Below are positions 1 through 7,099 of a stretch of 39,842 nt of DNA, piece after piece. This stretch comes from Treponema sp. (lineage in GTDB: Bacteria > Spirochaetota > Spirochaetia > Treponematales > Breznakiellaceae). A model generated the notes under the pieces. It ran no database searches. It saw only the letters and a list, made by a program, of their open reading frames with translations, and had not been told where the DNA came from. The stretch lies in contig JAIRLK010000194.1 of NCBI GenBank assembly GCA_031259515.1, forward strand, positions 1 to 39,842, in the 5' to 3' direction. Position 1 is the stretch's first letter, and every line of letters starts with the position of its first letter. The translations under genes and the position numbers were made by a program.

Positions 1-435
1 GCCCTGCGGGACTTCGCCAACTCCTCTATCCGCTACAACAGGAAGATGACCGACGCGCAAAAGACCCACCTGGGCATCCGCATCAAAGACTCCACCCCCA
101 CAACAACCGGCATCCCCCAGACCCGGCCGGTCATCGCGGAAATACAGTCCCAGGGCGGCTTCCGCGAGCGGCTCCACTTCCACGACGAAGCCACCCCCGA
201 CAGCCGCGCCGTCCCCTACGGCTGCAACGGCTGTCTGGTCAACTACGCCTGGGGCCAGGAGCGCGTTACCGATTATAATGCCCTTACGAGCACAACGCTG
301 CTCACCCGCTCCCCGGAAACCATCACCCTGCCGTCCGAAGCGGAACGCGCCTGGTTCTCCTGCGCGGCCCGCTGGCAGAACGGCAAGGGCAAACTCGGCC
401 CCTGGAGCGATATTGTCCACGCGGTAGTCCTGTAA
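1..435 (+). CDS. Conserved hypothetical protein, C-terminal part (5' end outside window)
   Basis: The reading frame is open from the first base, so this is the last 144 residues of a longer protein; the first internal ATG at 46 is not a convincing start. I recognise no enzymatic motif. The region contains a His/Phe-rich strand (RLHFHDEA), a CNGC pair, and ends with a GPWSDIVHAVVL segment that looks like the last strand of an immunoglobulin or fibronectin-III-like fold. From memory, treponemes and Bacteroidetes carry hypothetical proteins of about 220 residues ending in a similar GPWSEIVSAIIP-like segment, so this is probably one of them. Function unknown. It is followed by a REP-like palindrome and then a promoter for the next operon, so it is probably not co-transcribed with the transporter genes. 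Confidence 0.6.
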   Translation, partial: ALRDFANSSIRYNRKMTDAQKTHLGIRIKDSTPTTTGIPQTRPVIAEIQSQGGFRERLHFHDEATPDSRAVPYGCNGCLVNYAWGQERVTDYNALTSTTLLTRSPETITLPSEAERAWFSCAARWQNGKGKLGPWSDIVHAVVL

Positions 436-460
436 CCACAGTCGCCGGCGCCTATTGCTT

Positions 461-541
461 GTCATCGCGGGCGCGGCGAAGTAATCCAGCGCGGCAAAAG
501 CGCGTCCGGATTGCTCAGGCGCAACGCGCCTGAGCAATGAC
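461..541. repeat. REP-like imperfect palindrome
   Basis: The stretch begins GTCATCGCGGGCGCG and ends CGCGCCTGAGCAATGAC, so its ends are related as inverted repeats. Inside it, positions 511-522 and 526-537 form a perfect 12-bp stem (TTGCTCAGGCGC / GCGCCTGAGCAA) with a 3-base loop. Phrases such as 'GTCAT-GCG...GAAG-AATCC' and 'GGATTGCT...GCAATGAC' are typical of intergenic REP elements in many bacterial genomes. No T-run follows, so a plain intrinsic terminator is less likely, although it could protect the 3' end of the upstream mRNA. Confidence 0.6.
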
Positions 542-599
542 GGCCTATGACAAGTAACAACGAACAGATTTCCCCCGAAAACAAATGACGAGAAACCTC

Positions 600-628
600 T
601 TGACAAACCGGAAACTCCAGAATAGCAT
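600..628 (+). promoter_or_regulatory. Sigma70-type promoter for the thiol/cystine operon
   Basis: A perfect -35 box TTGACA (600-605) is followed by a 17-bp spacer and TAGCAT (623-628, 4 of 6 matches to TATAAT). Transcription would start near 635 and give a leader of about 35 bases before the first gene. I saw no riboswitch or T-box fold in the leader. Confidence 0.55.
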
Positions 629-671
629 AGTAAAAAGATAGGAATTATATGATTGTTTTGGAGGAAGGATG

Positions 672-1532
672 ATGAACGTATTAAGAAGTGGATGGAAACA
701 ACCGGGGCTTCCCCTGGTCATGGTTTTCCTGATGGCCGCAACGCTGTATGCCGGCGGTGGTAAAGAAGCCGCCGCGCCGGGAACCGCTCCTATTGTGGTC
801 CGGGCCGCTACCGGCGGGATGCCCCGGCCGTTCACCTATGTAGATGAAAGCGGCAAGTTGGCGGGGCATAACATAGAGCTTGTTCAGGCGGTTTTTGAGC
901 GTCTGCCTCAGTACAAGCTGGAATTGGAGGTAACGGATTTCCCCTCCATTTTCGCGGGTCTTGACGCCGGACGTTACCAGGTTGGGGTGAATAACTTCGC
1001 GGAAAATGAGGAACGGAAGCAAAAATATATTTTTAGTGATCCGATTTTCAAAAACCGTTATGTGGCGGCGGTGGCGGCCTCAAATACCGCCCTGGGCAGT
1101 CAGGTCAAAACGCTCCGGGACCTGGCGGGGAAAACCACCGCCAATTCGGTGGGCATCAACGTGGCCACGGCCATAGAAAACTACAACAAGGCCAACCCCG
1201 AGGCGCAGATACTCCAGACCTATTCGGATGCGGACCTCCTGCTCATACTTCAGGAGGTTGAACAGGGTAAATGGGATTTTAACCTGATTGATAAACCCAT
1301 GTATGAGGTGTACCAGAAAGAATTCAACCTTGCCTTAAAGGGAATCGAACTCAGCGATGATGTTTCCGGCAATATTATGAGCACCCCTTTCAGCTATTTG
1401 ATCATCAGCCGGGGGAACGAACAGCTTGCGGCGGATATTAACCGGGCTCTCCGGGAAGTCATTCTTGACGGAACATCCAAAAGGATCAATGAAAAATACT
1501 TCGGGTCCGATTATTCGCCGGAAGTAAAGTAA
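672..1532 (+). CDS. ABC transporter substrate-binding protein, family 3 (cystine/polar amino acid type)
   Basis: This is a periplasmic binding protein for amino acids, probably cystine or a related polar amino acid. A hydrophobic signal peptide (about residues 10-26) ends at YAGGGKEAAAPG. The mature part has the family-3 pattern: an early PRPFTYVDESGKLAGHNIEL segment, then DFPSIFAGLDAGRYQVGVNN, then YIFSDPIFKN, and the late NEKYFG. The lipobox cysteine expected in a spirochaete binding lipoprotein is replaced by Gly, which predicts a soluble periplasmic protein. GGAGG at 660-664 sits better before ATG 672 (7-base gap) than before ATG 669 (4-base gap), so I chose 672. Permease and ATPase genes follow at 3-bp and overlapping spacing, which supports one transport complex. 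Cystine specificity is inferred from the downstream cysteine synthase. Confidence 0.85.
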   Translation: MNVLRSGWKQPGLPLVMVFLMAATLYAGGGKEAAAPGTAPIVVRAATGGMPRPFTYVDESGKLAGHNIELVQAVFERLPQYKLELEVTDFPSIFAGLDAGRYQVGVNNFAENEERKQKYIFSDPIFKNRYVAAVAASNTALGSQVKTLRDLAGKTTANSVGINVATAIENYNKANPEAQILQTYSDADLLLILQEVEQGKWDFNLIDKPMYEVYQKEFNLALKGIELSDDVSGNIMSTPFSYLIISRGNEQLAADINRALREVILDGTSKRINEKYFGSDYSPEVK

Positions 1533-1535
1533 TCC

Positions 1536-2279
1536 ATGTCCGACCTGTTTAACGCCGCCCTGGTTTTTACCCAGATCCCCAAGGTTTTACAGGCGCTCCC
1601 GGTAACCCTGTGGCTGACGATCCTATCCCTGATCTGCGGATTGGCCGTCGGCCTTGGGGTAGCGGTGGTGAGGATCAGCCGTATTCCGGTACTGCTGGAG
1701 CTGTGCAAGCTGTACGTATCAATAACCAGGGGTACGCCGGTTATTGTACAGCTCTACCTTACCTACTTTGGAATTCCCCTGATCCTCAGGTATGTAAATT
1801 ATTACAATGGGACCAATTTCAATATTAACTCGGTACCTCCCATTGTATTTGCCCTGATCGCCCTGTCCCTGAATCAGGGGGCCTACAGTTCCGAAACCAT
1901 CCGGGCCGCCATTTTATCGGTTGATAAGGGCCAGATAGAGGCGGCCCATTCCCTGGGGATGACTGCGGCCCAGCTTCTGCGGCGCATCGTCATCCCCCAG
2001 GCGTTTATCGTCGCCCTTCCGTCTTTGGGCAACTCACTGATCGCCCTCCTCAAGGAAACATCCCTGGCCTTTGTCTGTTCCGTGGTTGATATAACCGCCC
2101 GGGGCAAAATTCTCGCGGGGAACAGCTACCGTTTTTTTGAGTCTTACTGTTCCGTGGCGATCATTTATTGGGTACTGACGCTGATGGTGGAACAGGCTGT
2201 CCGGTACGCGGAAAAACGGCTCCGTGTACCTGATACCGCTCCGGCTCTTGCAAAAACCCTTCCTAAGGAAAGGTCATGA
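1536..2279 (+). CDS. Amino-acid ABC transporter permease (HisM/TcyB type)
   Basis: Inner-membrane permease of the polar-amino-acid family, 247 residues, which is the usual length. The N-terminal HEQRo-type segment is present (VTLWLTILSLICGLAVGLGVAVVRIS), with RGTPVIVQL at about 67 and the cytoplasmic EAA loop QIEAAHSLGMTAAQLLRRI near 130-150, which docks on the ATPase. Five or so hydrophobic segments can be seen. It lies 3 bp after the binding-protein gene and overlaps the ATPase gene by 4 bp (ATGA), so the three are translationally coupled. It resembles cystine permeases of the TcyB/TcyL group, but permease sequence alone does not fix the substrate. Confidence 0.88.
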   Translation: MSDLFNAALVFTQIPKVLQALPVTLWLTILSLICGLAVGLGVAVVRISRIPVLLELCKLYVSITRGTPVIVQLYLTYFGIPLILRYVNYYNGTNFNINSVPPIVFALIALSLNQGAYSSETIRAAILSVDKGQIEAAHSLGMTAAQLLRRIVIPQAFIVALPSLGNSLIALLKETSLAFVCSVVDITARGKILAGNSYRFFESYCSVAIIYWVLTLMVEQAVRYAEKRLRVPDTAPALAKTLPKERS

Positions 2280-3034
2280 TTGACATTCAGCATCTAAGCA
2301 AAAAATTTAACGACAATATCGTACTTGAGGATCTGAGTCTGAAGATCAGCCGGGGAGATGTAGTGGCGGTTATCGGCCCTTCGGGGACAGGAAAATCTAC
2401 CCTTCTGCGGTGTATGAATCTGTTGGAACGTCCTGAACGGGGGAGTATCCGCATCGGCGATTTTTCCATGGACCTTAGGGATAAAACAAAATCCCGTGTT
2501 CTGGAACTGCGCCGGCGTACCGCAATGGTCTTTCAGCAATTCAACCTGTTCAAGCACAAGACCGCTCTGGAAAACGTGATGGAAGGTTTGATAACGGTAA
2601 AAAAAATACCTCTCCCCGAAGCGGAACGGATCGCACGGGAACAGTTGGATCTGGTGGGCTTAAGCGACCGGCTTGGGCATTACCCCCAGCATCTGTCCGG
2701 CGGGCAGCAACAGCGGGTGGCCATAGCACGGGCCCTGGCCATGAAGCCGGATGTGCTTCTGTTTGACGAGCCTACCAGCGCCCTGGACCCGGAACTTGTG
2801 GGAGAGGTGCTGGATACGATCCGCATAACCGCGGCAGCGGGATACACCATGGCGCTGGTGTCCCATGAAATGCAATTTGTCCGGACCGTGGCAAACCGGG
2901 TCATTTTTCTGGACGGCGGGAAAATCATTGAGGATGGAACCGCCGGCGAGGTGTTCCGCAATCCGAAAAATCAGCGGACACGGGAATTTCTCGCGAAAAT
3001 AAACCGGCTTTCTTCGCCGGATTATTCTATATAG
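2276..3034 (+). CDS. Amino-acid ABC transporter ATP-binding protein (GlnQ/TcyC type)
   Basis: This ATPase powers the transporter encoded just upstream. All hallmarks are present: Walker A GPSGTGKST (about residues 34-42), Q-loop FQQFNLF, signature LSGGQQQRVAIARA, Walker B VLLFDEPTSALDPE and the H-loop SHEMQFV. Its length of 252 residues is typical for the polar-amino-acid uptake group. The start codon lies within the last codons of the permease gene (ATGA overlap). The next gene begins 9 bp downstream, so the glutathione-transferase-like genes probably share the transcript. Confidence 0.9.
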   Translation: MIDIQHLSKKFNDNIVLEDLSLKISRGDVVAVIGPSGTGKSTLLRCMNLLERPERGSIRIGDFSMDLRDKTKSRVLELRRRTAMVFQQFNLFKHKTALENVMEGLITVKKIPLPEAERIAREQLDLVGLSDRLGHYPQHLSGGQQQRVAIARALAMKPDVLLFDEPTSALDPELVGEVLDTIRITAAAGYTMALVSHEMQFVRTVANRVIFLDGGKIIEDGTAGEVFRNPKNQRTREFLAKINRLSSPDYSI

Positions 3035-3043
3035 GAGCAAACA

Positions 3044-4042
3044 ATGAGTAAAGAAGAAGCGGCGTTTTGCAGCCTGGCGAATTACCGGGTAAATAAAATC
3101 GCGGTTTCCGAAAAGACCCACGAAATAACCGAAACCGGCGCCTTCCTTAGGCAGCCCAACCGGTTTACCACGCCTTTTGGAAACGGAGCGGGGGAACTCC
3201 CCGTAGAGGCGGGACGCTACCGCCTGATTGTTTCCCCCGGCTGCCCCTGGGCGCACCGGCAACTCATCGCCTTCAGCCTGCTCGGGTTGGAAAAGGCGGT
3301 CAGCATAGGGAAAGTGGGGCCCCGGACCGATAAGGGCTGGGAGTTTTCCCTGGACCCGGACGGAGTGGACCCGGTTCTGGGTATCCGGTATCTGTCCGAG
3401 GCCTACGCCAAAGCGGATCCGGATTATACCGGACGGGCCACGGTCCCGGCGGTGGTGGACATCGCCAGCGGTAAGGTGGTGAACAACGACTATTTCAAAC
3501 TGACCAATTACTGGGAAACCTTATGGGCCCCCTTTCACAAAGAAGGGGCGCCGGACCTGTATCCGGAGGAACTGCGGGGCGATATTGACGCCCTCAACGA
3601 GGTGTTGTTCCACGAGGTAAACAACGCCGTGTACAAGGCGGGGTTCGCCCAATCCCAGGTGGAATATGAGAAGGCCTATGACCTCCTCTTTAACCGGCTG
3701 GATATTCTTGAACAGCGGCTGTCCACCGGGCGGTATCTTTTTGGCAGCCGGATTACCGATTCGGACATCCGCCTCTGGGTAACGTTGGCCCGTTTTGACG
3801 CGGGCTACTATATGGCCTTCAAAACAAACCGGAACCGGCTGGTCGATTTCCCCAACCTGTGGAACTACGCCAAGGATCTGTACCAAAGTCCGGGTTTTGG
3901 GGAGACTACCGATTTTGAAACCATCAAGCGGGGGTATCAGTTAATTTCCAGCGCCGAGCGTAATCCTTTCAAGATTGTATCGGCGGGGCCGGATCAATCG
4001 GTGTGGTTTAACCGGCATGACCGGGAAAAATTCGCGTCGTAA
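3044..4042 (+). CDS. Glutathionyl-hydroquinone reductase-like protein, copy 1 (Xi-class GST, YqjG/ECM4 family)
   Basis: A 332-residue protein with a thioredoxin-fold N-terminal domain and an all-alpha GST C-terminal domain. The catalytic motif SPGCPWAHRQ (Cys67) is the hallmark of the YqjG/PcpF family, which uses a cysteine to remove glutathione from glutathionyl-hydroquinones or similar S-conjugates. Other conserved family segments are TVPAVVDIASGKVVNNDYF, FHEVNNAVYKAGFA and LFGSRITDSDIRLWVTLARFD. SD AGGAG precedes ATG 3044. It is followed 18 bp later by a second copy of the same family. Many anaerobic spirochaetes are not known to make glutathione, so the true thiol substrate may be different. 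Cytoplasmic, as no signal peptide is seen. Confidence 0.85.
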   Translation: MSKEEAAFCSLANYRVNKIAVSEKTHEITETGAFLRQPNRFTTPFGNGAGELPVEAGRYRLIVSPGCPWAHRQLIAFSLLGLEKAVSIGKVGPRTDKGWEFSLDPDGVDPVLGIRYLSEAYAKADPDYTGRATVPAVVDIASGKVVNNDYFKLTNYWETLWAPFHKEGAPDLYPEELRGDIDALNEVLFHEVNNAVYKAGFAQSQVEYEKAYDLLFNRLDILEQRLSTGRYLFGSRITDSDIRLWVTLARFDAGYYMAFKTNRNRLVDFPNLWNYAKDLYQSPGFGETTDFETIKRGYQLISSAERNPFKIVSAGPDQSVWFNRHDREKFAS

Positions 4043-4060
4043 TAGTAAGGAGGAGAACCT

Positions 4061-5029
4061 ATGGCATACAAAACCTGGTTTCAGGATGAAACCAACAACA
4101 TCAAAGGGGCCTTTATCAGGCAGCAGAACCGTTTTACCACGCCCTTTGGCACAGGCGAAGGGGAGTTGCCCGTGGAGGCGGGCCGTTACCGGCTCATCTG
4201 GTCAGCGGCCTGTCCCTGGGCCACCCGGCAGATGATAGTCCGGAGCCTTTTGGGGCTGGAGGAGGTTTTCAGCGTGGGGCTTGTGGACCCTATCCGTCCC
4301 CAAAAAGAGTACAGCGACTGGGCCTTTACCCTGGACCCTGACGGGGTGGACCCGGTATTGAAGGTAAAATATGTAAGCGACCTGTACCTGAAAACCGACC
4401 CGGCGTATACGGGCCGCTTTACGGTTCCCGCAATCGTGGACATTCCTTCAGGCACGGTGGTGAACAACGATTACTTCAACCTGAGCTATTACTGGGAAAC
4501 GGTCTGGCAGGATTTTCATAAACCCGGCGCGCCGGATCTGTTTCCCGAAGATCTGCGGGAAGACATCATAGCCCTGAACGGCGTCATCTTCCACGAGGTG
4601 AACAACGGGGTTTACAAGGCGGGGTTTGCCCGGACCCAGGAAGCCTATGAAGCGGCCTATTATACGGTCTTCAAGCGCCTTGACTGGCTCGACGGGCGGC
4701 TTTCCCAAAGCCGTTATCTTTTCGGCAGCCGGCTCACCGATTCGGACATACGCCTGTGGGTAACACTGGCCCGGTTTGACGCGGCCTACTACAACGCCTT
4801 CCGGGTCAACCGGAACCGGTTGATAGATTTCCCTAACCTCTGGGCATATTCCCGGGACCTGTATCAGATTCCCGCCTTCAGGGAGAACACCCATTTTGAT
4901 CACATCAAGGCCCACTACCATGTGTGCTGCGATCCGGGGAATATCTTCGGCATAATCCCCAAAGGGCCTGATCTTTCCCGGTGGGATACGCCTCACGGCA
5001 GGGAGAAGCTGGCCGCCCGTCCGGAATAA
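4061..5029 (+). CDS. Glutathionyl-hydroquinone reductase-like protein, copy 2
   Basis: A tandem paralogue of the preceding gene, 322 residues, sharing long identical blocks (NRFTTPFG, ELPVEAGRYRLI, DPDGVDPVL, LFGSR-TDSDIRLWVTLARFDA). The active site is SAACPWATRQ (Cys51): the nucleophile is kept, but the His that follows CPWA in copy 1 and in well-known members is Thr here. This copy also lacks the N-terminal extension of about 20 residues in copy 1 and has an insertion (IRPQKEYSD) before the Trp of the central region. AAGGAGGAG before the ATG gives a strong ribosome site. The pattern suggests duplication followed by divergence in substrate rather than redundancy; this is inference. Confidence 0.85.
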   Translation: MAYKTWFQDETNNIKGAFIRQQNRFTTPFGTGEGELPVEAGRYRLIWSAACPWATRQMIVRSLLGLEEVFSVGLVDPIRPQKEYSDWAFTLDPDGVDPVLKVKYVSDLYLKTDPAYTGRFTVPAIVDIPSGTVVNNDYFNLSYYWETVWQDFHKPGAPDLFPEDLREDIIALNGVIFHEVNNGVYKAGFARTQEAYEAAYYTVFKRLDWLDGRLSQSRYLFGSRLTDSDIRLWVTLARFDAAYYNAFRVNRNRLIDFPNLWAYSRDLYQIPAFRENTHFDHIKAHYHVCCDPGNIFGIIPKGPDLSRWDTPHGREKLAARPE

Positions 5030-5053
5030 CGGGGAGTCTATGGATGTAAGACG

Positions 5054-5073
5054 CCGCCTTGTTTGACAGGCGG
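5054..5073. other. Weak intercistronic hairpin
   Basis: CCGCCT (5054-5059) and AGGCGG (5068-5073) can pair across an 8-base loop in the 71-bp gap between the second GST-like gene and the binding-protein gene. An A-rich stretch rather than a T-run follows, so this is more likely an mRNA processing or stability element than a full terminator. Confidence 0.3.
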
Positions 5074-5100
5074 ACTAAATAAAGCGTATAGGAGTATAGT

Positions 5101-6136
5101 ATGAAGCGATGTATGGTAGCGGTCCTTTGTGTCCTGTTGATTCAGGGGATGAACCTTTCGGCGATAGGCGCCAAACAAGAGGCCGCCTCCGGGGGTTCCG
5201 CCTCCCGTGGTTCTATCGATGATTATGTCATTAAAGTAGGGATCGGCATTACCGCAGGTCTCTGTACGGCCCCCTTCTTCATTGCCGGCGAAAAGGGCTT
5301 TTACGGGGAAGAGGGGCTCAAGTATGAGGAGATCAAGATCGACGTGAATCAGACCCATCAGCTTCTGACCACCGGGCAGATTGACGTAACCAATTTCCTT
5401 TTGGCCGGGATGATTCAGCCTTTGGCCAACGGGCTGGATGTGAAAATCCCCCCTGGGGCTTCATACGGGCTGTATCAAGGTACTGGCCGATCCGGATTCC
5501 GGTATCAGGACCGCGGTGGATCTGCGGGGCAAGCGGATCGGGGTCAGCGGCTTGGGCGCTCCCCCGACGCTCATCGCCCAGCGGTATCTGGCGCGGCAGG
5601 GAATCAACGTGGGCCCCGACGGTGGCGAGGTGGAATGGGTGATCTTCGCGCCGGGCGATCTTCCCCTGGCGCTGGAACGCAAGCAGGTGGACGCCATTGC
5701 CCTTAACGATCCCGCCGCGTGGATTGTGGAGCAAAACGGCAAGGGCCGGGTGATCATCAACACCACGACCGATGATTACCTCAAGGATGAGATTTGCTGT
5801 GTGGTGGAAGCCTCAAGCCGGGTGTATAAAGACCATCCCGAAGCCCTGGCGAAATTTACCCGGGCCCTTCAGAAGGCCGTCCGGTATGTGCAGGAAAATC
5901 CCGAAGAAACCGCCCGGCTGATGGCAGAAAAGAACTACGTTGCCGGGGACCCCCAGGTGAACGCCCAGGTTCTCAAGACCTACACCTACCGCGCCTCGGT
6001 AAGCGGCGCACGGGAGGCAATTCTGCGGAACAGCCGGGACCTCCAGCAGATCGGCATCGTGGATCAATCGGTGGATGTGGAGGCCGTAACCAACAACGTC
6101 TTCACGGCCTTGCCGGGCGTTCCCGATTCCCTTTAA
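5101..6136 (+). pseudogene. NMT1/TauA-type ABC substrate-binding protein, interrupted by a +1 frameshift
   Basis: Two frames together make one binding protein of the NMT1/NrtA/TauA (NitT/TauT) type. The first (5101 to about 5455) carries the signal peptide, then IKVGIGITAGLCTAPFFIAGEKGFYGEEGL and TTGQIDVTNFLLAGMIQPLANGLDVKI. The second resumes as GLHTGCIKVLADPDSGIRTAVDLRGKRIGVSGLGAPPTLIAQ and runs to the stop at 6136. The break falls in a C6-T-G4 run (5448-5458); removing one C or one G restores a continuous reading frame of about 345 residues. No stop lies in the joined protein, and codon quality after the break is good, so the lesion is recent, programmed, or a sequencing error. No permease or ATPase of its own is nearby, so it is an orphan binding protein within the cystine/cysteine operon; the ligand may be a sulfonate- or S-organic-like compound, but this is inference. 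Confidence 0.75.
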
Positions 6137-6153
6137 GCATGAGGAGCAGTGTC

Positions 6154-7083
6154 ATGCCCGTAACCATTGCGCGGAACGCCGAAGAACTTATTGGAAACAC
6201 GCCTATCGTCAAACTGAACCGTCTGGCCCCCAAAGGCGGGGCCGACGTGTACGCCAAGCTGGAAAGTTTCAACATAGGGGGCAGCGTCAAAGACCGGATA
6301 GCTCTTAACATGATCCGTGCCGCCGAAGCGGAGGGGAAAATCAAGCCCGGCGACACCTTAATTGAAGTAACCAGCGGCAATACCGGCATAGGTCTGGCCC
6401 TGGTGGCGGCGGTGAAGGGGTACAAGCTCATCATCGTCATGGGGGATAACGTCAGCCTGGAACGCCGCCAGCTTGCCAGGGCTTACGGCGCCGAAGTAGT
6501 CATTGTAACCAGCGTGGGGGGTATCAAGCCGTCGTTTGACAAGGCGGCGGAACTGGTTGCCCAATACGGGTATTTCGAGGTGAAACAGTTTGAAAATCCC
6601 CATAACCCCGAGGCTCACCGGCTGACCACCGGGCCTGAAATTGTGGAAGCCTTTGACGGCAAAGTCCCCGACGCCTTTGTGGCGGGTATAGGCACCGGAG
6701 GAACCATCACCGGCGCGGGGGGGTATCTGAAAAAGCTCAGACCGGACATAAAGATTGTGGCGGTGGAACCCGACGCCTCTCCGGTATTAAGCGGCGGACA
6801 GCCGGGCCCCCACGCCATTCAGGGCATAGGCGCGGGAATCATCCCCCAAGTGCTGGATCGGGAGATCTACGACGAGATCATCCGCATCACCAACGACGAG
6901 GCCCTGAACTTTGCCCGGGATCTGGCGGCCCAGGAGGGGCTCCTTTTGGGCTATTCCTCCGCAGCGGCGATCCTCAGCGCTGTACGGGTGGCTGAACGCC
7001 TGGAGGCGGGCAAAACCGTACTTGCCATCGCCCCGGATACGGGGGAGCGGTATCTGTCCACTCCCCTATACCGGTTTGATTAA
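6154..7083 (+). CDS. cysK: Cysteine synthase A (O-acetylserine sulfhydrylase)
   Basis: PLP enzyme that makes cysteine from O-acetylserine and sulfide; related enzymes also cleave or exchange S-substituted cysteines. Visible motifs: PLP lysine in GGSVKDRIA (about residue 40), substrate loop TSGNTGIGLA, phosphate-binding GIGTGGTITG, and EPDASPVLSGG-P-PH-IQGIGAGIIP. It is about 309 residues, normal for CysK. GGAG at 6143-6146 lies 7 bases before ATG 6154, whereas ATG 6139 would have no ribosome site, so I chose 6154 (protein begins MPVTIARNAEEL). The gene follows the binding-protein gene by 17 bp and precedes the acetyltransferase by 16 bp. In this operon it may use sulfide released from imported cystine or thiol conjugates. 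Confidence 0.92.
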   Translation: MPVTIARNAEELIGNTPIVKLNRLAPKGGADVYAKLESFNIGGSVKDRIALNMIRAAEAEGKIKPGDTLIEVTSGNTGIGLALVAAVKGYKLIIVMGDNVSLERRQLARAYGAEVVIVTSVGGIKPSFDKAAELVAQYGYFEVKQFENPHNPEAHRLTTGPEIVEAFDGKVPDAFVAGIGTGGTITGAGGYLKKLRPDIKIVAVEPDASPVLSGGQPGPHAIQGIGAGIIPQVLDREIYDEIIRITNDEALNFARDLAAQEGLLLGYSSAAAILSAVRVAERLEAGKTVLAIAPDTGERYLSTPLYRFD

Positions 7084-7099
7084 GGGACTGTACAGCAGC

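Noticed and set aside
629..671. T-box or SAM/cysteine riboswitch before the cystine operon
   Set aside because: The predicted leader is only about 35 bases and is AT-rich, with no stem-loop of the needed size.
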